A DNA stretch of 64,000 nt from Macrococcus armenti (GCF_020097135.1 NZ_CP083608.1:186001-250000); one strand, 5' to 3'; counted from the first letter of the stretch, positions 1-10,510 are shown. The notes: a model not told the origin generated them from the sequence alone. Numbers and translations are program-made.

Positions 1-1326
1 CGTAAAATAAAAACTCAGGAAGAGTTAGGAAACTGGGAAGAATGGAGAAACCATTCAGAAGAAATTCGTCAGCATACGTTAGCAAATTTAGATTATTACT
101 TAAATATGTTAGCGGAGAATGTTGCAGCTAAAGGTGGTCATGTATTCTTCGCAGAAACTGCTGAAGATGCAAATCAATATGTACAAAAAGTATTGCGTGA
201 GAAAAACGCAAAAAAAGTAGCGAAGTCTAAATCGATGGTTACAGAAGAGATAGGATTGAACCAGGCGATGGAAGCGGTTGGTTGTGAAGTAATCGAAACA
301 GATTTAGGAGAATATATTCTTCAAGTCGATGATCATAATCCACCATCGCATATCGTAGTACCGGCGCTTCATTTAAACAAAGAGCAAATCCAGAGTGTAT
401 TCAGTGAAAAGCTTGGATATGATAAGTCAAGTCAACCTGAAGAATTAGCATTATTTGCACGTCAGAAGTTACGTGAAGAGTTCTTATCAGCAGATGTTGG
501 TATTACAGGATGTAACTTCGGTGTTGCTGAAAGTGGTTCATTTAACTTAGTAACGAACGAAGGTAATGCACGTATGGTAACAACACTACCGAAAACACAA
601 ATTACTGTAATGGGTATGGAACGTCTAGTGCCGACACATGAAGAGTTAGAAGTACTGGTGACGATGCTGACGCGCTCAGCAGTAGGACAAAAATTAACAA
701 GTTACGTTACTACGCTTACTGGACCGCGTGCGGATGATGAGATTGATGGACCAGAAGAATTCCATTTAATTATTGTGGATAATGGACGTTCTAAAATTTT
801 AGGTACGCAATTCCAGTCAATATTACAATGTATTCGTTGTGCAGCATGTGTTAATGTATGTCCGGTATATCGTCAGACAGGTGGACATTCGTATGGATCA
901 ATTTATCCAGGACCAATCGGTGCGGTATTATCACCGTTACTTGGTGGATATGATACGTACAAAGAATTGCCATATGCATCAACATTGTGTGGTGCATGTA
1001 CAGAAGCATGTCCAGTTAAGATTCCATTACATGACTTACTTCTTGAGCATAGACGTGTTATCGTTGAAGAGGAACATATGTCACCATTTGCAGAACGTCT
1101 AGTTATGAAAGGTTTTTCACAAGGTGCGAGTCATGCGACATTATTTAAGTATGGTACGAAAATGGCACCGACAATTATGTCACCATTTGAAAACAAAGAT
1201 AAAGGTATGATTACGAAAGGGCCGAAACCATTACAAGCCTGGACGGCATCTCGTGATTTCCCGATGCCTGATGAAGAGAACTTCCGTGACTGGATGCAAA
1301 ATAGATTGAAAAGAGGTGCGAAATAA
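1..1326 (+). CDS. lutB: LutB, iron-sulfur lactate oxidation protein (5' partial)
   Basis: This is the ferredoxin-like subunit of the LutABC complex, which oxidises L-lactate to pyruvate in the cytoplasm. The frame is open from base 1, so the N-terminus lies outside the window; 441 residues are visible and the family is usually about 470-480, so roughly 30-40 are missing. Two 4Fe-4S cysteine clusters are clear: CxxCxxCxxxCP encoded at 829-864 and CxxCxxxCP at 988-1014. The upstream part is the LUD (DUF162) domain. The stop overlaps the lutC start by one base (TAATG), which implies translational coupling. lutA should lie just upstream. Family assignment is firm. Confidence 0.95.
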   Translation, partial: RKIKTQEELGNWEEWRNHSEEIRQHTLANLDYYLNMLAENVAAKGGHVFFAETAEDANQYVQKVLREKNAKKVAKSKSMVTEEIGLNQAMEAVGCEVIETDLGEYILQVDDHNPPSHIVVPALHLNKEQIQSVFSEKLGYDKSSQPEELALFARQKLREEFLSADVGITGCNFGVAESGSFNLVTNEGNARMVTTLPKTQITVMGMERLVPTHEELEVLVTMLTRSAVGQKLTSYVTTLTGPRADDEIDGPEEFHLIIVDNGRSKILGTQFQSILQCIRCAACVNVCPVYRQTGGHSYGSIYPGPIGAVLSPLLGGYDTYKELPYASTLCGACTEACPVKIPLHDLLLEHRRVIVEEEHMSPFAERLVMKGFSQGASHATLFKYGTKMAPTIMSPFENKDKGMITKGPKPLQAWTASRDFPMPDEENFRDWMQNRLKRGAK

Positions 1327-2021
1327 TGGAAAGAGGAACAATTCATAATAAAGGTTCGTTCTTAAGTAACATCTCTAAAAACTTACAACGTGAAATGCCA
1401 GCACATGTAGAACGTCCAGAATGGCAATATCGCCCTCAGGATAAGACATTAACAGGATTATCGCAAGATGAACTTGTAGAAGTATTAAGACAGCAATGTA
1501 ACTTTATTCATACAGATTTAGTAGAAACAACGACTGATAAGATTAATGAAACATTGAGTCAAGTCATTGAGAAGTATGGCAACGGTGAAGTGATTGCCTG
1601 GAACGATAAACGTTTTGATGAATTCGGAATTGATTTAGCAGCCCATGATGCATTTATATGGGATGAAGAAAAAGGTGCAGAGAACTTACAGGTAGCAGAA
1701 CGTGCAAACGTCGGTATTACATTTAGTGACGCGACACTTGCAGAGAGTGGGACGGTCGTATTATATGCTGATAAAGGAAAAGGACGTAGTGTAAGCCTCT
1801 TACCTGCAACGTATATTGCAATTGTGCCGAAGTCAACGATTGTACCGAGATTTACTCAAGCTGCTCAGCAAATGAATCGCATGATGGAAGATAAAGAAAA
1901 CTTCCCGACATGTATTAACTTAATTACGGGACCTTCAAACTCAGCGGATATTGAGATGAAGCTTGTAGTAGGTGTTCACGGTCCGATTAAAGCAACATAT
2001 ATATTAGTCGATGATAAATAA
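1326..2021 (+). CDS. lutC: LutC, lactate utilisation protein C
   Basis: This is the third protein of the LutABC lactate oxidase and consists of a single LUD (DUF162) domain of 231 residues, the usual size for the family. The ATG shares its first base with the lutB stop codon. The C-terminal half contains the conserved run around ATLAESGTVV and a GPSxSADIE motif typical of LutC. It needs LutA and LutB for activity and has no known catalytic activity alone. The operon ends directly after it at a factor-independent terminator. Confidence 0.95.
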   Translation: MERGTIHNKGSFLSNISKNLQREMPAHVERPEWQYRPQDKTLTGLSQDELVEVLRQQCNFIHTDLVETTTDKINETLSQVIEKYGNGEVIAWNDKRFDEFGIDLAAHDAFIWDEEKGAENLQVAERANVGITFSDATLAESGTVVLYADKGKGRSVSLLPATYIAIVPKSTIVPRFTQAAQQMNRMMEDKENFPTCINLITGPSNSADIEMKLVVGVHGPIKATYILVDDK

Positions 2022-2026
2022 TAAAT

Positions 2027-2063
2027 AACTTGAACGTGGTGAATGCCATGTTCAAGTTTTTTT
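2027..2063 (+). terminator. Terminator of the lut operon
   Basis: The inverted arms AACTTGAAC and GTTCAAGTT enclose a short loop that has extra GG/CC pairing, and seven or more T residues follow. It starts six bases after the lutC stop. Confidence 0.85.
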
Positions 2064-2136
2064 GTGGTGAGAATTAAAGATGATTGCTTTAGTTTTTACT
2101 GTATATACATTAAAATGGAGTGAAGAGGTGAGAGGA

Positions 2137-2871
2137 TTGGAATTGAAGTTTGATCATATTATTCATTATGTCCATCAATTAAATGAAGCGGATATAAATT
2201 TTATGAAAGTGATAAATGGTGGGAAGCACGAAACGCTTGGTACGTATAATAAACTTTCCTATACTGATTTATCCTATATAGAATTTATTGATGCATTCGA
2301 CCGCGAACTTGTGCACTCAGCAGTCAACAGTGAAAGCGAGCATTTAAGCTTTGCCGCAACGTTAGAACGTACAGGCTATACGGAAGGATTTAAACGTCTG
2401 TGCTTCAGAACGGATGATATCGTTCAATTAAAAGAACATTTAAATAATCTAGGTGTCCGTACGATAGGACCGACCAATATGAAGCGTGTAACGCCTGATG
2501 GGAAATGTATAGAGTGGCAACTTCTGTACATCGATGAAACAAAGCGTTTCGAACTGCCATTTTTTATTCAATGGCAGGAAGATGACGATGTTAGAGAACG
2601 TAATTTATCACAATATTTCCAGGGGAATTTATCGATGGAAGCAATTGAAATTGAAACGACAGACTTCGATGAAATCGCTGAAGTGTTCGTAAACTGGATG
2701 GGTTATGAAGTAATCGGTGGTGTTATTAATAGTTATTTCAAGCTCGTAAAGGAAGGTTCTTTGGACATTTATTTAATACCGGGGAATCAGGATAGTATAA
2801 AATCTTTAATTATAAAAAGTGACACTCCAGAGGAACATCACTTTAGAAATGCAGTATATAAATTTATTTAA
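2137..2871 (+). CDS. VOC-family (glyoxalase-like) protein
   Basis: The protein has 244 residues and the fold signature of two tandem vicinal-oxygen-chelate modules. It opens with a FDHIIHYV strand in which the histidine would be a metal ligand, and continues with a glyoxalase-like domain. Similar proteins occur across staphylococci without a known substrate. I start it at TTG 2137 because GAGGTG lies 6 bases upstream and the family begins at this hydrophobic strand; longer starts to 2080 have no ribosome binding site. The last 8 bases overlap the end of the convergent small gene on the minus strand. It appears to be a single-gene unit. Confidence 0.75.
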   Translation: MELKFDHIIHYVHQLNEADINFMKVINGGKHETLGTYNKLSYTDLSYIEFIDAFDRELVHSAVNSESEHLSFAATLERTGYTEGFKRLCFRTDDIVQLKEHLNNLGVRTIGPTNMKRVTPDGKCIEWQLLYIDETKRFELPFFIQWQEDDDVRERNLSQYFQGNLSMEAIEIETTDFDEIAEVFVNWMGYEVIGGVINSYFKLVKEGSLDIYLIPGNQDSIKSLIIKSDTPEEHHFRNAVYKFI

Positions 2872-3118
2872 CGTAAACATTGTGATAAATTGTCATGATG
2901 ATTTGATAAATGTGATACGAAGCAATGCACAATGTGACAAATGATAAATACAGTGTGACTTTAGATACACGTGTAATGATGTAAAGAATGGAAATGATTG
3001 CAGCAAAACTTGCAGCGATGATGTGTAAGCTTAGCATATCGATAGATGCATATTGGAAGCGATTAATCAGTATACCATTTAATAATATAAGTATGATGAG
3101 TAAAATATTTTTAAACAT
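2864..3118 (-). CDS. Small membrane protein, unknown function
   Basis: This encodes 84 residues with three predicted membrane helices separated by very short loops and no conserved motif that I recognise. The start at 3118 follows a good AGAGGTG ribosome binding site; the frame stays open further upstream but without a better site. It is transcribed divergently from femX, and its end overlaps the 3' end of the VOC gene. I see no functional clue beyond membrane location. Confidence 0.6.
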   Translation of the reverse strand: MFKNILLIILILLNGILINRFQYASIDMLSLHIIAASFAAIISILYIITRVSKVTLYLSFVTLCIASYHIYQIIMTIYHNVYVK

Positions 3119-3197
3119 ATGACACCTCTTTTTATTAATAATTAAAGTATAACAATAATACATGAATAATGGTTGCAATATGAAAGGGACGAATATA

Positions 3198-4445
3198 ATG
3201 ACAGTTACAAAAATGAATATAACAAATGAAATGCATGATAATTTTGTTAAAACGCATCCGAACGGTGATATGCTTCAGTTATCAACCTGGGCACAAACAA
3301 AGCAATTGACAGGTTGGTATAGCAGACGTGTTGCAGTAGGACGAAATGGAGAAGTTCAAGGTGTGGCACAGCTTTTATTTAAAAAAGTTCCGAAACTTCC
3401 GTTTACGATGTGTTACGTATCACGTGGATTTGTTTGTGATTATAATGATAAAGCAGTCGTTTTAGCACTTAAAGATGCGACAATTGAAACAGCGCGTCGT
3501 GAGAAGAGTTATTCAATTAAGATTGATCCGGATGTTGAGGTAGATGCGATTCCAGATTTAGTAACGTATATGAATTCAATAGGATTTGTGCATAAAGGTT
3601 TTAAAGATGGATTACATCCGGACTATATTCAACCACGTATGACGATGATTACAAATATTGATAAAGATGAAGATGCATTAATACAATCGTTTGAAAGTCG
3701 TAATAGGTCTAGTGTGAAACAAAGTCTGAAAAAAGGTGTGGAACTGGAAATCGGTACACGCGATGATCTAAAAATATTTGCTGAACTGATGAAGGAAACA
3801 GGAGAACGAGATGGATTTTTAGTGCGTGATATTTCATACTTTGAAACGATTTATGATGCATTAAACCCAGCAGGAGATGCTGAATTATTTTTAACGAAAC
3901 TCGTACCTGGTAATGTATTAAGTATTTTACATCAATCATTAAAACATAATGAAGATGAAAAAGAGCGCATATTATCAAGAAAACAGACGAAGAAAACTGA
4001 AAATCAACTGAAAGAAATTGAGATTGTTCTAAATAAATTGAACGAGCAAATTGCTGAAATGGAAGATTTAAAGATTAAACATCCGAAAGGCATTTATTTG
4101 TCCGGTGCAATTCTGACGTTCTGTGGTAAAAAAGCATATTATTTATATGGTGCTTCGAGTAATGAATATAGAGGGTATTTACCGAATCATAAAATGCAGA
4201 TTGAAATGATGAAGTACGCAAGGGATAAAGGTGCAACGTCATATGATTTCGGTGGTACAGATAATAATCCGGATAAATCATCAGATCATTATGGATTATG
4301 GCAATTTAAGAAAAGTTGGGGAACGCGTTTAAGCGAAAAAATTGGTGAGTTCGATTACGTATTAAATCAGCCGATGTATACATTGATTGAAGTTGCCAAG
4401 CCGAAAGTGAAGGCGTGGACGAAGAAGATTAATATGAGACGTTAG
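3198..4445 (+). CDS. femX: FemX, lipid II:glycine glycyltransferase
   Basis: This is a Fem-family aminoacyltransferase that adds the first glycine to the lysine of lipid II, using glycyl-tRNA, at the inner face of the membrane. It has 415 residues and is close in sequence to staphylococcal FmhB/FemX throughout: the N-terminal HPNGD and GWYSRR region, PRMTMIT, TGERDGF, and the C-terminal YLYGASS and DFGGTDN motifs. A charged coiled-coil hairpin lies at about residues 250-300, as in FemA. I chose ATG 3198 because it matches the staphylococcal N-terminus; earlier ATGs would add a 12-residue tail. In staphylococci the gene is essential. It has no operon partner here. Confidence 0.93.
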   Translation: MTVTKMNITNEMHDNFVKTHPNGDMLQLSTWAQTKQLTGWYSRRVAVGRNGEVQGVAQLLFKKVPKLPFTMCYVSRGFVCDYNDKAVVLALKDATIETARREKSYSIKIDPDVEVDAIPDLVTYMNSIGFVHKGFKDGLHPDYIQPRMTMITNIDKDEDALIQSFESRNRSSVKQSLKKGVELEIGTRDDLKIFAELMKETGERDGFLVRDISYFETIYDALNPAGDAELFLTKLVPGNVLSILHQSLKHNEDEKERILSRKQTKKTENQLKEIEIVLNKLNEQIAEMEDLKIKHPKGIYLSGAILTFCGKKAYYLYGASSNEYRGYLPNHKMQIEMMKYARDKGATSYDFGGTDNNPDKSSDHYGLWQFKKSWGTRLSEKIGEFDYVLNQPMYTLIEVAKPKVKAWTKKINMRR

Positions 4446-4536
4446 TCTAAATATATTTGTATAATTTAGGATACAAAAAGCCAGAAGATGTAGAAATATA
4501 TGACATTTTCAATTCATCATCCGGCCTTTTTATGAT

Positions 4537-4851
4537 TTATTCACTGAAAAATTTAAACACGCTAATCTTTGTTTCCATATATAAGTACGGGTCAATAAAC
4601 GTTATATATAAAATAAAGAAGAAATTAAATAAACTAAAAGCAGTGAGTAAAATCGTTAAGATTTTATATGTAAGATTGTTTATAAGTTTCTGATCAGTCG
4701 TAAAATGATAATGTACACCTAAGGAGAACGTGACAATACAAAATGCCATCCAGAAATAAGTCGTTAAAAATACGATACCGCTATGTATAAAGTAACTGCT
4801 TATAAAAACGGTATGCATGATAATGAGTAATAGCATTATTACTTTTTGCAT
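4537..4851 (-). CDS. Small membrane protein, unknown function
   Basis: This 104-residue protein has four predicted membrane helices and a short charged loop (TTDQK). The ATG at 4851 lies 8 bases after AAGGAG, which decides against the in-frame GTG three codons earlier that would overlap the site. It faces femX tail to tail. I do not recognise the family. Confidence 0.6.
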   Translation of the reverse strand: MQKVIMLLLIIMHTVFISSYFIHSGIVFLTTYFWMAFCIVTFSLGVHYHFTTDQKLINNLTYKILTILLTAFSLFNFFFILYITFIDPYLYMETKISVFKFFSE

Positions 4852-4926
4852 CGTGTTCACTCCTTTTCATTATTATTGTAATATATAATAATGAATTATC
4901 AATATAAAATGACATGAGGTGTAAAG

Positions 4927-5781
4927 ATGAAAATCGGATTTATCGGTACAGGTGTAATGGGAAGCAGTATGGCGTCGCATATTGGAGGGACACAATATAT
5001 TTATAATCGTACGAAACAAAAGGCGGAAACTTTAATTCGTGACGGTCATATTTGGTGTGAGACGCCCGGTGAGGTCGCACGTTCTGCAGATGTAGTGTTT
5101 ACGATGTTAGGATATCCGATTGATGTAGAAGCGATATACTTAGGGCCGGATGGATTACTTGAAAATGGAACGCCGGGGCAGATTTATATCGATTGTACGA
5201 CGAGTAGTCCGGAACTGGCGCAGAAGATTTATAACGCTGCTAAAGTTAAAGACATTGATGTATTAGACGCGCCGGTAAGTGGTGGTGATATCGGTGCTAA
5301 AAACGGAACGCTCAGTGTGATGGTCGGCGGAGAAGAAGCGGTTCTTAAAAAAGTGCTGCCGTTACTTGAGAAATTCAGTAGTTCCGTCACGTACTTTGGT
5401 GCAGCAGGTAGCGGACAGCATACGAAGATGGCGAATCAAATTGCGATAGCAACAAATATGATTGGTATGGCAGAAAGTTTGTATTACGCACATCATGCAG
5501 GACTTGATGTTGAGAAAGTGCTTGAAACGATTAGTAAAGGTGCAGCTGGCAGTTGGTCGTTATCAAACTTAGCACCTAGAATATTAGACGGAAATTATGA
5601 GCCCGGATTTTATACGCATCATTTCTTAAAGGATATGAAGATTGCACTTGATGAAGCAGAAAAGATGGGGATAACATTACCCGGACTTGCATTAAGTTAT
5701 AAACTATATAACACATTAAGTACTGACATTAAAGAAACGACAGGGACACATGCAATTTATCAATATTATGATGAAAAATAA
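4927..5781 (+). CDS. NAD(P)-dependent beta-hydroxyacid dehydrogenase
   Basis: This is a member of the 3-hydroxyisobutyrate/tartronate-semialdehyde dehydrogenase family, which oxidises small beta-hydroxy acids or reduces their semialdehydes with NAD(P). The 284 residues have the standard layout: a Rossmann GxGxMG motif at residues 7-12, the substrate motif DAPVSGG at about 115-121, and the catalytic lysine in GSGQHTKMANQ at about 161-171. The actual substrate cannot be read from sequence. It has its own ribosome binding site (GAGGTG) and no obvious operon partner. Confidence 0.85.
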   Translation: MKIGFIGTGVMGSSMASHIGGTQYIYNRTKQKAETLIRDGHIWCETPGEVARSADVVFTMLGYPIDVEAIYLGPDGLLENGTPGQIYIDCTTSSPELAQKIYNAAKVKDIDVLDAPVSGGDIGAKNGTLSVMVGGEEAVLKKVLPLLEKFSSSVTYFGAAGSGQHTKMANQIAIATNMIGMAESLYYAHHAGLDVEKVLETISKGAAGSWSLSNLAPRILDGNYEPGFYTHHFLKDMKIALDEAEKMGITLPGLALSYKLYNTLSTDIKETTGTHAIYQYYDEK

Positions 5782-5854
5782 TTCAATTCAAATGCAATAC
5801 AAGCGTAATCAAGATACAATAAGAATATAACTTTTAATAATTGGAGGAAGAACA

Positions 5855-8800
5855 TTGATAAAGAAAATAATAGACTTTTCATTGCATAATAAGCTCGCAA
5901 TATGGTTGATGACATTAATTATATTAAGCGCTGGTATATATAGTGCGGTGAAAATGAAAATGGAGATGCTTCCGAGCATGTCAACACCTGTCATTTCAAT
6001 TACAACACCTTATCCAGGTGCAACACCTGAGGATGTATTAGATGGTGTGACAGATCCAATCGAAAAGAAAGTGAAAAATTTATCAGGTGTAGAAAAAGTA
6101 ACGAGTCAATCGTTAGAGAATGCTTCGGCAGTTACAGTTCAGTATAAATTTGGGACAGATATGGATAAAGCACAGGCGGATCTGGAAAAACAAATCAATA
6201 AAGTAGATTTGCCAGAAGGTGCACAGGAGAAGCAAATCTCTCAAATATCAATGTATACGTTCCCGATTATTAGCTATTCATTATCAAGTGATAAGGCGGA
6301 TATAAAGGATTTAACGAAACGTATAAAATCAAATCTTGTACCTGAAATTGAAGGTGTTGAAGGTGTTACGAACGTTACGTTTTCTGGACAGGAAGTCGAA
6401 CAAGTTGAACTGCAGTTTGATGCGGCAAAACTTAAGCAGCATAATTTAACAGAAGAATCTGTCCTTCAATTTATTAAAGGTGCCACAATGGATGCACCAC
6501 TTGGGTTATATACGTTTGGGAATGACTTAAAAAGTATTATTGTGAATGGACAGTTTACGAATGTTGAAGCATTAAAGGCTTTAAAGATACCGTTAACCGG
6601 AAATGATAAACAAGCACAATCACAAGCTTCACAGGAACAACAAGCTGCTTTACTTGAAATGATGCAGTCAGGTAAAGTGCCGACGGTAAAACTTTCAGAT
6701 GTTGCAGATGTTAAGCACGTAGAAAGTCGTGAATCGATTTCTAAAACGAATGGTAAAGATTCATTAAGCATTCAAGTTATTAAGTCTGATGATGCGAATA
6801 CAGTAACATTAGCGAACGAAGTGAAAGAAAAAGTAGCACAGTTTAAGAAAGAAAATAAAGACATTAATGCGGTGCTTATGATGGATCAGGCGAAACCGAT
6901 AGAAGATTCTGTTAAGACAATGGCAGAAAAAGCGATAATCGGTGCGCTATTTGCAGTAGTAATGATACTAGTATTTTTAAGAAATATTCGTTCTACGATG
7001 ATTGCAGTTGTATCTATTCCGATGTCTATATTAATGGCGATGTTAATTCTTAAACAGATGGATATTTCGCTTAATATTATGACACTTGGGGCGATGACTG
7101 TTGCAATCGGTCGTGTAATTGATGACTCTATCGTTGTAATAGAAAACATATTCCGACGTATGTCAGACCCGAAAGAGCCGTTAAGAGGATTTGAACTTAT
7201 CAGTAGTGCGACGAAGGAAATGTTCATTCCTATTATGAGTTCAACGATGGTAACAATTGCTGTATTCTTACCATTAGGTCTTGTATCCGGATCAATCGGA
7301 GAAATTTTCAGACCTTTTGCATATACTGTAGTATTTGCGTTACTCGCATCATTATTAATTGCGATAACAATCGTACCGATGTTAGGACATTCATTCTTTA
7401 AAAACGGCATAAAAGGACATCATGATGACGAAGCGAAAGTCGGACGTATTGCGCGTTTTTATCACCGTATATTAGAGTGGTCATTAAAGCATAAAGTAAT
7501 TGTATCGCTACTAAGTATAGGTATATTAATTGGAAGCTTAATGTTAACGCCGTTGCTTGGCACGTCGTTTATTTCAACGGGAGAAGATAAGCTGCTTGCT
7601 TTAACGTATAAACCTAAGCCAGGTGAAACAGAAGCAGAGGTCGTAAAAAAAGGTGAGCAAGTTCAGAAGTATTTATCTACGAATAAAAACGTAGTAAATA
7701 CACAATTCTCGGTTGGGGGAGAGAACCCGTTTAACCCTGTAGCAACGAATGATATGGCGATGATGGTTGAGTATAAAAAAGATACACCGAACTGGGAAAC
7801 AGAAGCAGAACGTGTATTAAACAAAATTGAAACATTTAAACATGATGGTACGTGGAAAAATCAGGACTTCGCAACAGGCGGGTCAACAAATACTGTAACT
7901 GTAACTGTAAACGGACCATCGATGAAAGATATTCGTCCAGTTATTGAAAAACTTGAGCAGGAAATGAAAACCGTTAAAACTGTAACGAATGTAAGTTCTT
8001 CATTAACAGATAGTTATGATGCGTATACATTAAAGGTCAATCATAATAAACTATCAGAATTTGGCCTTACAGCAGGTCAGATCGCAATGACATTAAATCA
8101 GCGTAGCGATAATAAAGTGGTCACTAAAGTTGGAGAAAAAGGTCAGTCTACTGATGTAGTGCTTACGAAAGAGAAAGAAAGCTGGACGAAAGAAAAGCTT
8201 GAGAATACAAAACTTACTTCACCGTTAGGGAAAACGGTGAAATTAAGTGATGTTGTAACAATAGAAGAAGGTGAAACTTCAGATACGATTAAGCGCGAAG
8301 ACGGTAACATCTCTGCGACTGTTGAAGGGAAAATAAAAGGGAAAGATGTCGGACAGGCAACAAAAGATGTAAGCGATAAAGTAAATCAATTAAAGCATCC
8401 ATCTAACATTGATGTGCATATTGGTGGAACGAGTGAAGATATTGGAGAGAGTTTCTCACAACTTGGACTTGCAATGCTTGCGGCTATTGGTATCGTTTAT
8501 TTAATCCTTGTACTGACATTTAAAGGTGGACTTGCACCGCTTGCAATATTATTCTCGTTGCCATTTACGATTACAGGTGTCATTCTCGGTTTACTTATTT
8601 CGGGTGAAACATTATCTGTGCCATCGATGATCGGAATGCTTATGCTGATCGGAATTGTTGTAACGAACGCAATCGTATTAATAGACCGTGTAATTAATAA
8701 GGAAGCAGAAGGGTTATCAACGAGAGATGCATTATTAGAAGCGGCTATCACACGTGTACGTCCGATTCTGATGACGGCACTCGCAACTGTTGGCGCATTA

Positions 8801-8968
8801 TTACCGTTATTATTCGGTGGAGATGGCTCAGTTCTGATTTCTAAAGCGTTAGCTGTTACTGTAATTGGTGGTTTAACATCTTCAACATTATTAACATTAA
8901 TCGTAGTACCAGTTGTTTATGAAATTTTAATGAATATAAGAAAACGCGTAACAAAAAAAGGAGCCTAG
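5855..8968 (+). CDS. RND-family efflux transporter (AcrB/SwrC-like)
   Basis: This is a large resistance-nodulation-division exporter of 1037 residues, full length for the family, driven by the proton gradient in the cytoplasmic membrane. It has one N-terminal helix, a large extracytoplasmic loop (about residues 35-340), six helices, a second large loop and six more helices. The conserved paired aspartates of helix 4 (VIDDS, about residue 424) form the proton relay. The start is TTG 5855 after GGAGGA. Gram-positive relatives include SwrC of Bacillus; the substrate is unknown. No membrane fusion protein gene lies beside it. Confidence 0.88.
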   Translation: MIKKIIDFSLHNKLAIWLMTLIILSAGIYSAVKMKMEMLPSMSTPVISITTPYPGATPEDVLDGVTDPIEKKVKNLSGVEKVTSQSLENASAVTVQYKFGTDMDKAQADLEKQINKVDLPEGAQEKQISQISMYTFPIISYSLSSDKADIKDLTKRIKSNLVPEIEGVEGVTNVTFSGQEVEQVELQFDAAKLKQHNLTEESVLQFIKGATMDAPLGLYTFGNDLKSIIVNGQFTNVEALKALKIPLTGNDKQAQSQASQEQQAALLEMMQSGKVPTVKLSDVADVKHVESRESISKTNGKDSLSIQVIKSDDANTVTLANEVKEKVAQFKKENKDINAVLMMDQAKPIEDSVKTMAEKAIIGALFAVVMILVFLRNIRSTMIAVVSIPMSILMAMLILKQMDISLNIMTLGAMTVAIGRVIDDSIVVIENIFRRMSDPKEPLRGFELISSATKEMFIPIMSSTMVTIAVFLPLGLVSGSIGEIFRPFAYTVVFALLASLLIAITIVPMLGHSFFKNGIKGHHDDEAKVGRIARFYHRILEWSLKHKVIVSLLSIGILIGSLMLTPLLGTSFISTGEDKLLALTYKPKPGETEAEVVKKGEQVQKYLSTNKNVVNTQFSVGGENPFNPVATNDMAMMVEYKKDTPNWETEAERVLNKIETFKHDGTWKNQDFATGGSTNTVTVTVNGPSMKDIRPVIEKLEQEMKTVKTVTNVSSSLTDSYDAYTLKVNHNKLSEFGLTAGQIAMTLNQRSDNKVVTKVGEKGQSTDVVLTKEKESWTKEKLENTKLTSPLGKTVKLSDVVTIEEGETSDTIKREDGNISATVEGKIKGKDVGQATKDVSDKVNQLKHPSNIDVHIGGTSEDIGESFSQLGLAMLAAIGIVYLILVLTFKGGLAPLAILFSLPFTITGVILGLLISGETLSVPSMIGMLMLIGIVVTNAIVLIDRVINKEAEGLSTRDALLEAAITRVRPILMTALATVGALLPLLFGGDGSVLISKALAVTVIGGLTSSTLLTLIVVPVVYEILMNIRKRVTKKGA

Positions 8969-8981
8969 GCTCCTTTTTTTT
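8953..8981. terminator. Bidirectional terminator, RND gene / minus-strand membrane gene
   Basis: The palindrome GGAGCCTAGGCTCC is flanked by an A run on the left and a T run on the right, so it can work on both strands. It contains the stop codon of the RND gene (8966-8968), and the opposing gene ends at its right edge. Confidence 0.85.
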
Positions 8982-9297
8982 ACATATATATTGCACAAAG
9001 CACGATAATCATTACAGCCATGATAACTGAAAAGATATCGAGGATTAACTTTGCTTTTTTGTCGTTAAACTTAAACTTGTAGTTTGAAATTTCAATGTTT
9101 AAAAACAGACTAAGTGCGAGAAGTGTAATCCAGTACTTTATCGTACCGAGATGCATAAGCGTAATGAAGATAAATACTACAAATACAGCGCCTAATATAA
9201 TGCGTAGAAAGTCTAAAATACGCATCTTTATCGTATAAATACTCGTGTAACTTACAATCAAGTACATCGTAATAAGTAAAGCAATTAAAAATATCAT
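8980..9297 (-). CDS. Small membrane protein, unknown function
   Basis: This 105-residue protein has four predicted membrane helices and a lysine-rich loop between the last two. Its ATG overlaps the stop of the upstream MFS transporter gene by four bases (9294-9297), so the two are probably co-translated. I do not recognise the family; the coupling suggests some link to the transporter but not what kind. Confidence 0.6.
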   Translation of the reverse strand: MIFLIALLITMYLIVSYTSIYTIKMRILDFLRIILGAVFVVFIFITLMHLGTIKYWITLLALSLFLNIEISNYKFKFNDKKAKLILDIFSVIMAVMIIVLCAIYM

Positions 9298-10439
9298 ACA
9301 AATCTTCCTTTCTTAAAGTAGATGAGTAGCAGTATTAATCCGACTACTGAAGTAATCGCCCCGAAATAAAAAGGCATTTCTATGTTTTTAGATAATATTG
9401 CAGTAAAGAGTAAAGGTCCTAATATTCTGCCGAGGCTATCCATACTATAACTGATTGAAGTCAGTTTACCCATTTTATTGTTTGATGTTTCTTTCGTAAG
9501 CTGACTTGTAAGTAATGTTCTTACTAATGCGTTACCAGACATCAGCAGCACGAGACAAAAACCGGCATACATTAAGTTCATCGAGAATGGCAGCATTATA
9601 AATGCAATAATTGTTATAATCTGACCGGTTACAATAACGGGAAGCTCCTTACCATTTTTAACTTTACGTAAGTATCCACCTTGCAGGCCGGCATTGATTA
9701 ATCCCCCAACCATAAAGAGCATCCCCATTTGAGTTGCGGTGATATTAATTTTCTCGATTTCAAAGAGCTGGAATGAGCTTTCCATACCGCTCATTGTAAA
9801 TGTCACGATAAACGTTGAGAACAACAATAAGTAAATTGCCGGTGTTAATAATTTTGGATTAACGTGTTCTTGTGTATCTGAGTCAGATAACTGCAACGTT
9901 TCTTTTATCGTAAACATACAGAATAAGGCGATGATTGTAAGAATAACTGCTGTTACGAAATATGGAATCTGATAACTAATGCCCGATAATAAACCACCGA
10001 CAGCTGGACCGAATATAAATCCGAGACCGATCATCATCCCCATTAAGCCCATATATTTGTTGCGTTCGTCATGCGTTGTCATATCGCTTACCATACTCGT
10101 TGTTGTTGAGAAACAGGCTCCTGAGAATAAACCACCGAGCACGCGTGATGTATAAAGCATTGCCAAGTTATCGATAAACAAACCAAATAATAAAAAGCTG
10201 ATCGTAAATCCGATAAGGCCAATGATCAGTACTTTCTTACGTCCATACTTATCTGATAAATATCCCCAGAGCGGTGCGGCGATAAATGAAACGATTGAAT
10301 ATGAAGCGAGTAGTAGTCCCATATGGAATGCATTTAAATTTAAACTATGTACAAGTGCAGGGATTACAGGTATAACGATACTGAATCCAAAGTATATAAA
10401 AAACTGAATTAACATCAGTAGTTTAAACTGCTGTTTCAT
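9294..10439 (-). CDS. MFS drug-efflux transporter (DHA1, NorA-like)
   Basis: This is a twelve-helix major facilitator of 381 residues. MFS motif A (GYLSDKYGRK) is at residues 59-68, and helix 5 carries the motif C type GFIFGPAVGG typical of drug/proton antiporters. Overall layout and length match NorA-type multidrug exporters of staphylococci, but similarity is moderate and the substrate is not known. It has a strong ribosome binding site (AAGGAGG) and is the first gene of a two-gene unit with the small membrane protein downstream. Confidence 0.85.
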   Translation of the reverse strand: MKQQFKLLMLIQFFIYFGFSIVIPVIPALVHSLNLNAFHMGLLLASYSIVSFIAAPLWGYLSDKYGRKKVLIIGLIGFTISFLLFGLFIDNLAMLYTSRVLGGLFSGACFSTTTSMVSDMTTHDERNKYMGLMGMMIGLGFIFGPAVGGLLSGISYQIPYFVTAVILTIIALFCMFTIKETLQLSDSDTQEHVNPKLLTPAIYLLLFSTFIVTFTMSGMESSFQLFEIEKINITATQMGMLFMVGGLINAGLQGGYLRKVKNGKELPVIVTGQIITIIAFIMLPFSMNLMYAGFCLVLLMSGNALVRTLLTSQLTKETSNNKMGKLTSISYSMDSLGRILGPLLFTAILSKNIEMPFYFGAITSVVGLILLLIYFKKGRFV

Positions 10440-10510
10440 AAAATATCCTCCTTCGTTGCTATAATCCTATTGTAGCGAATGTTTTGATGAAATCATATCT
10501 CTTTCTATAT

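Noticed and set aside
4478-4530. Hairpin GCC..GATG/CATC..GGC between femX and the small membrane gene
   Set aside because: The pairing has a large loop and internal mismatches, so it is too weak to call as a terminator, although the flanking A and T runs would fit one.
6466-7410. Long minus-strand open frames inside the RND exporter gene
   Set aside because: They are shadows of the coding strand with no start signals and transporter-antisense composition.
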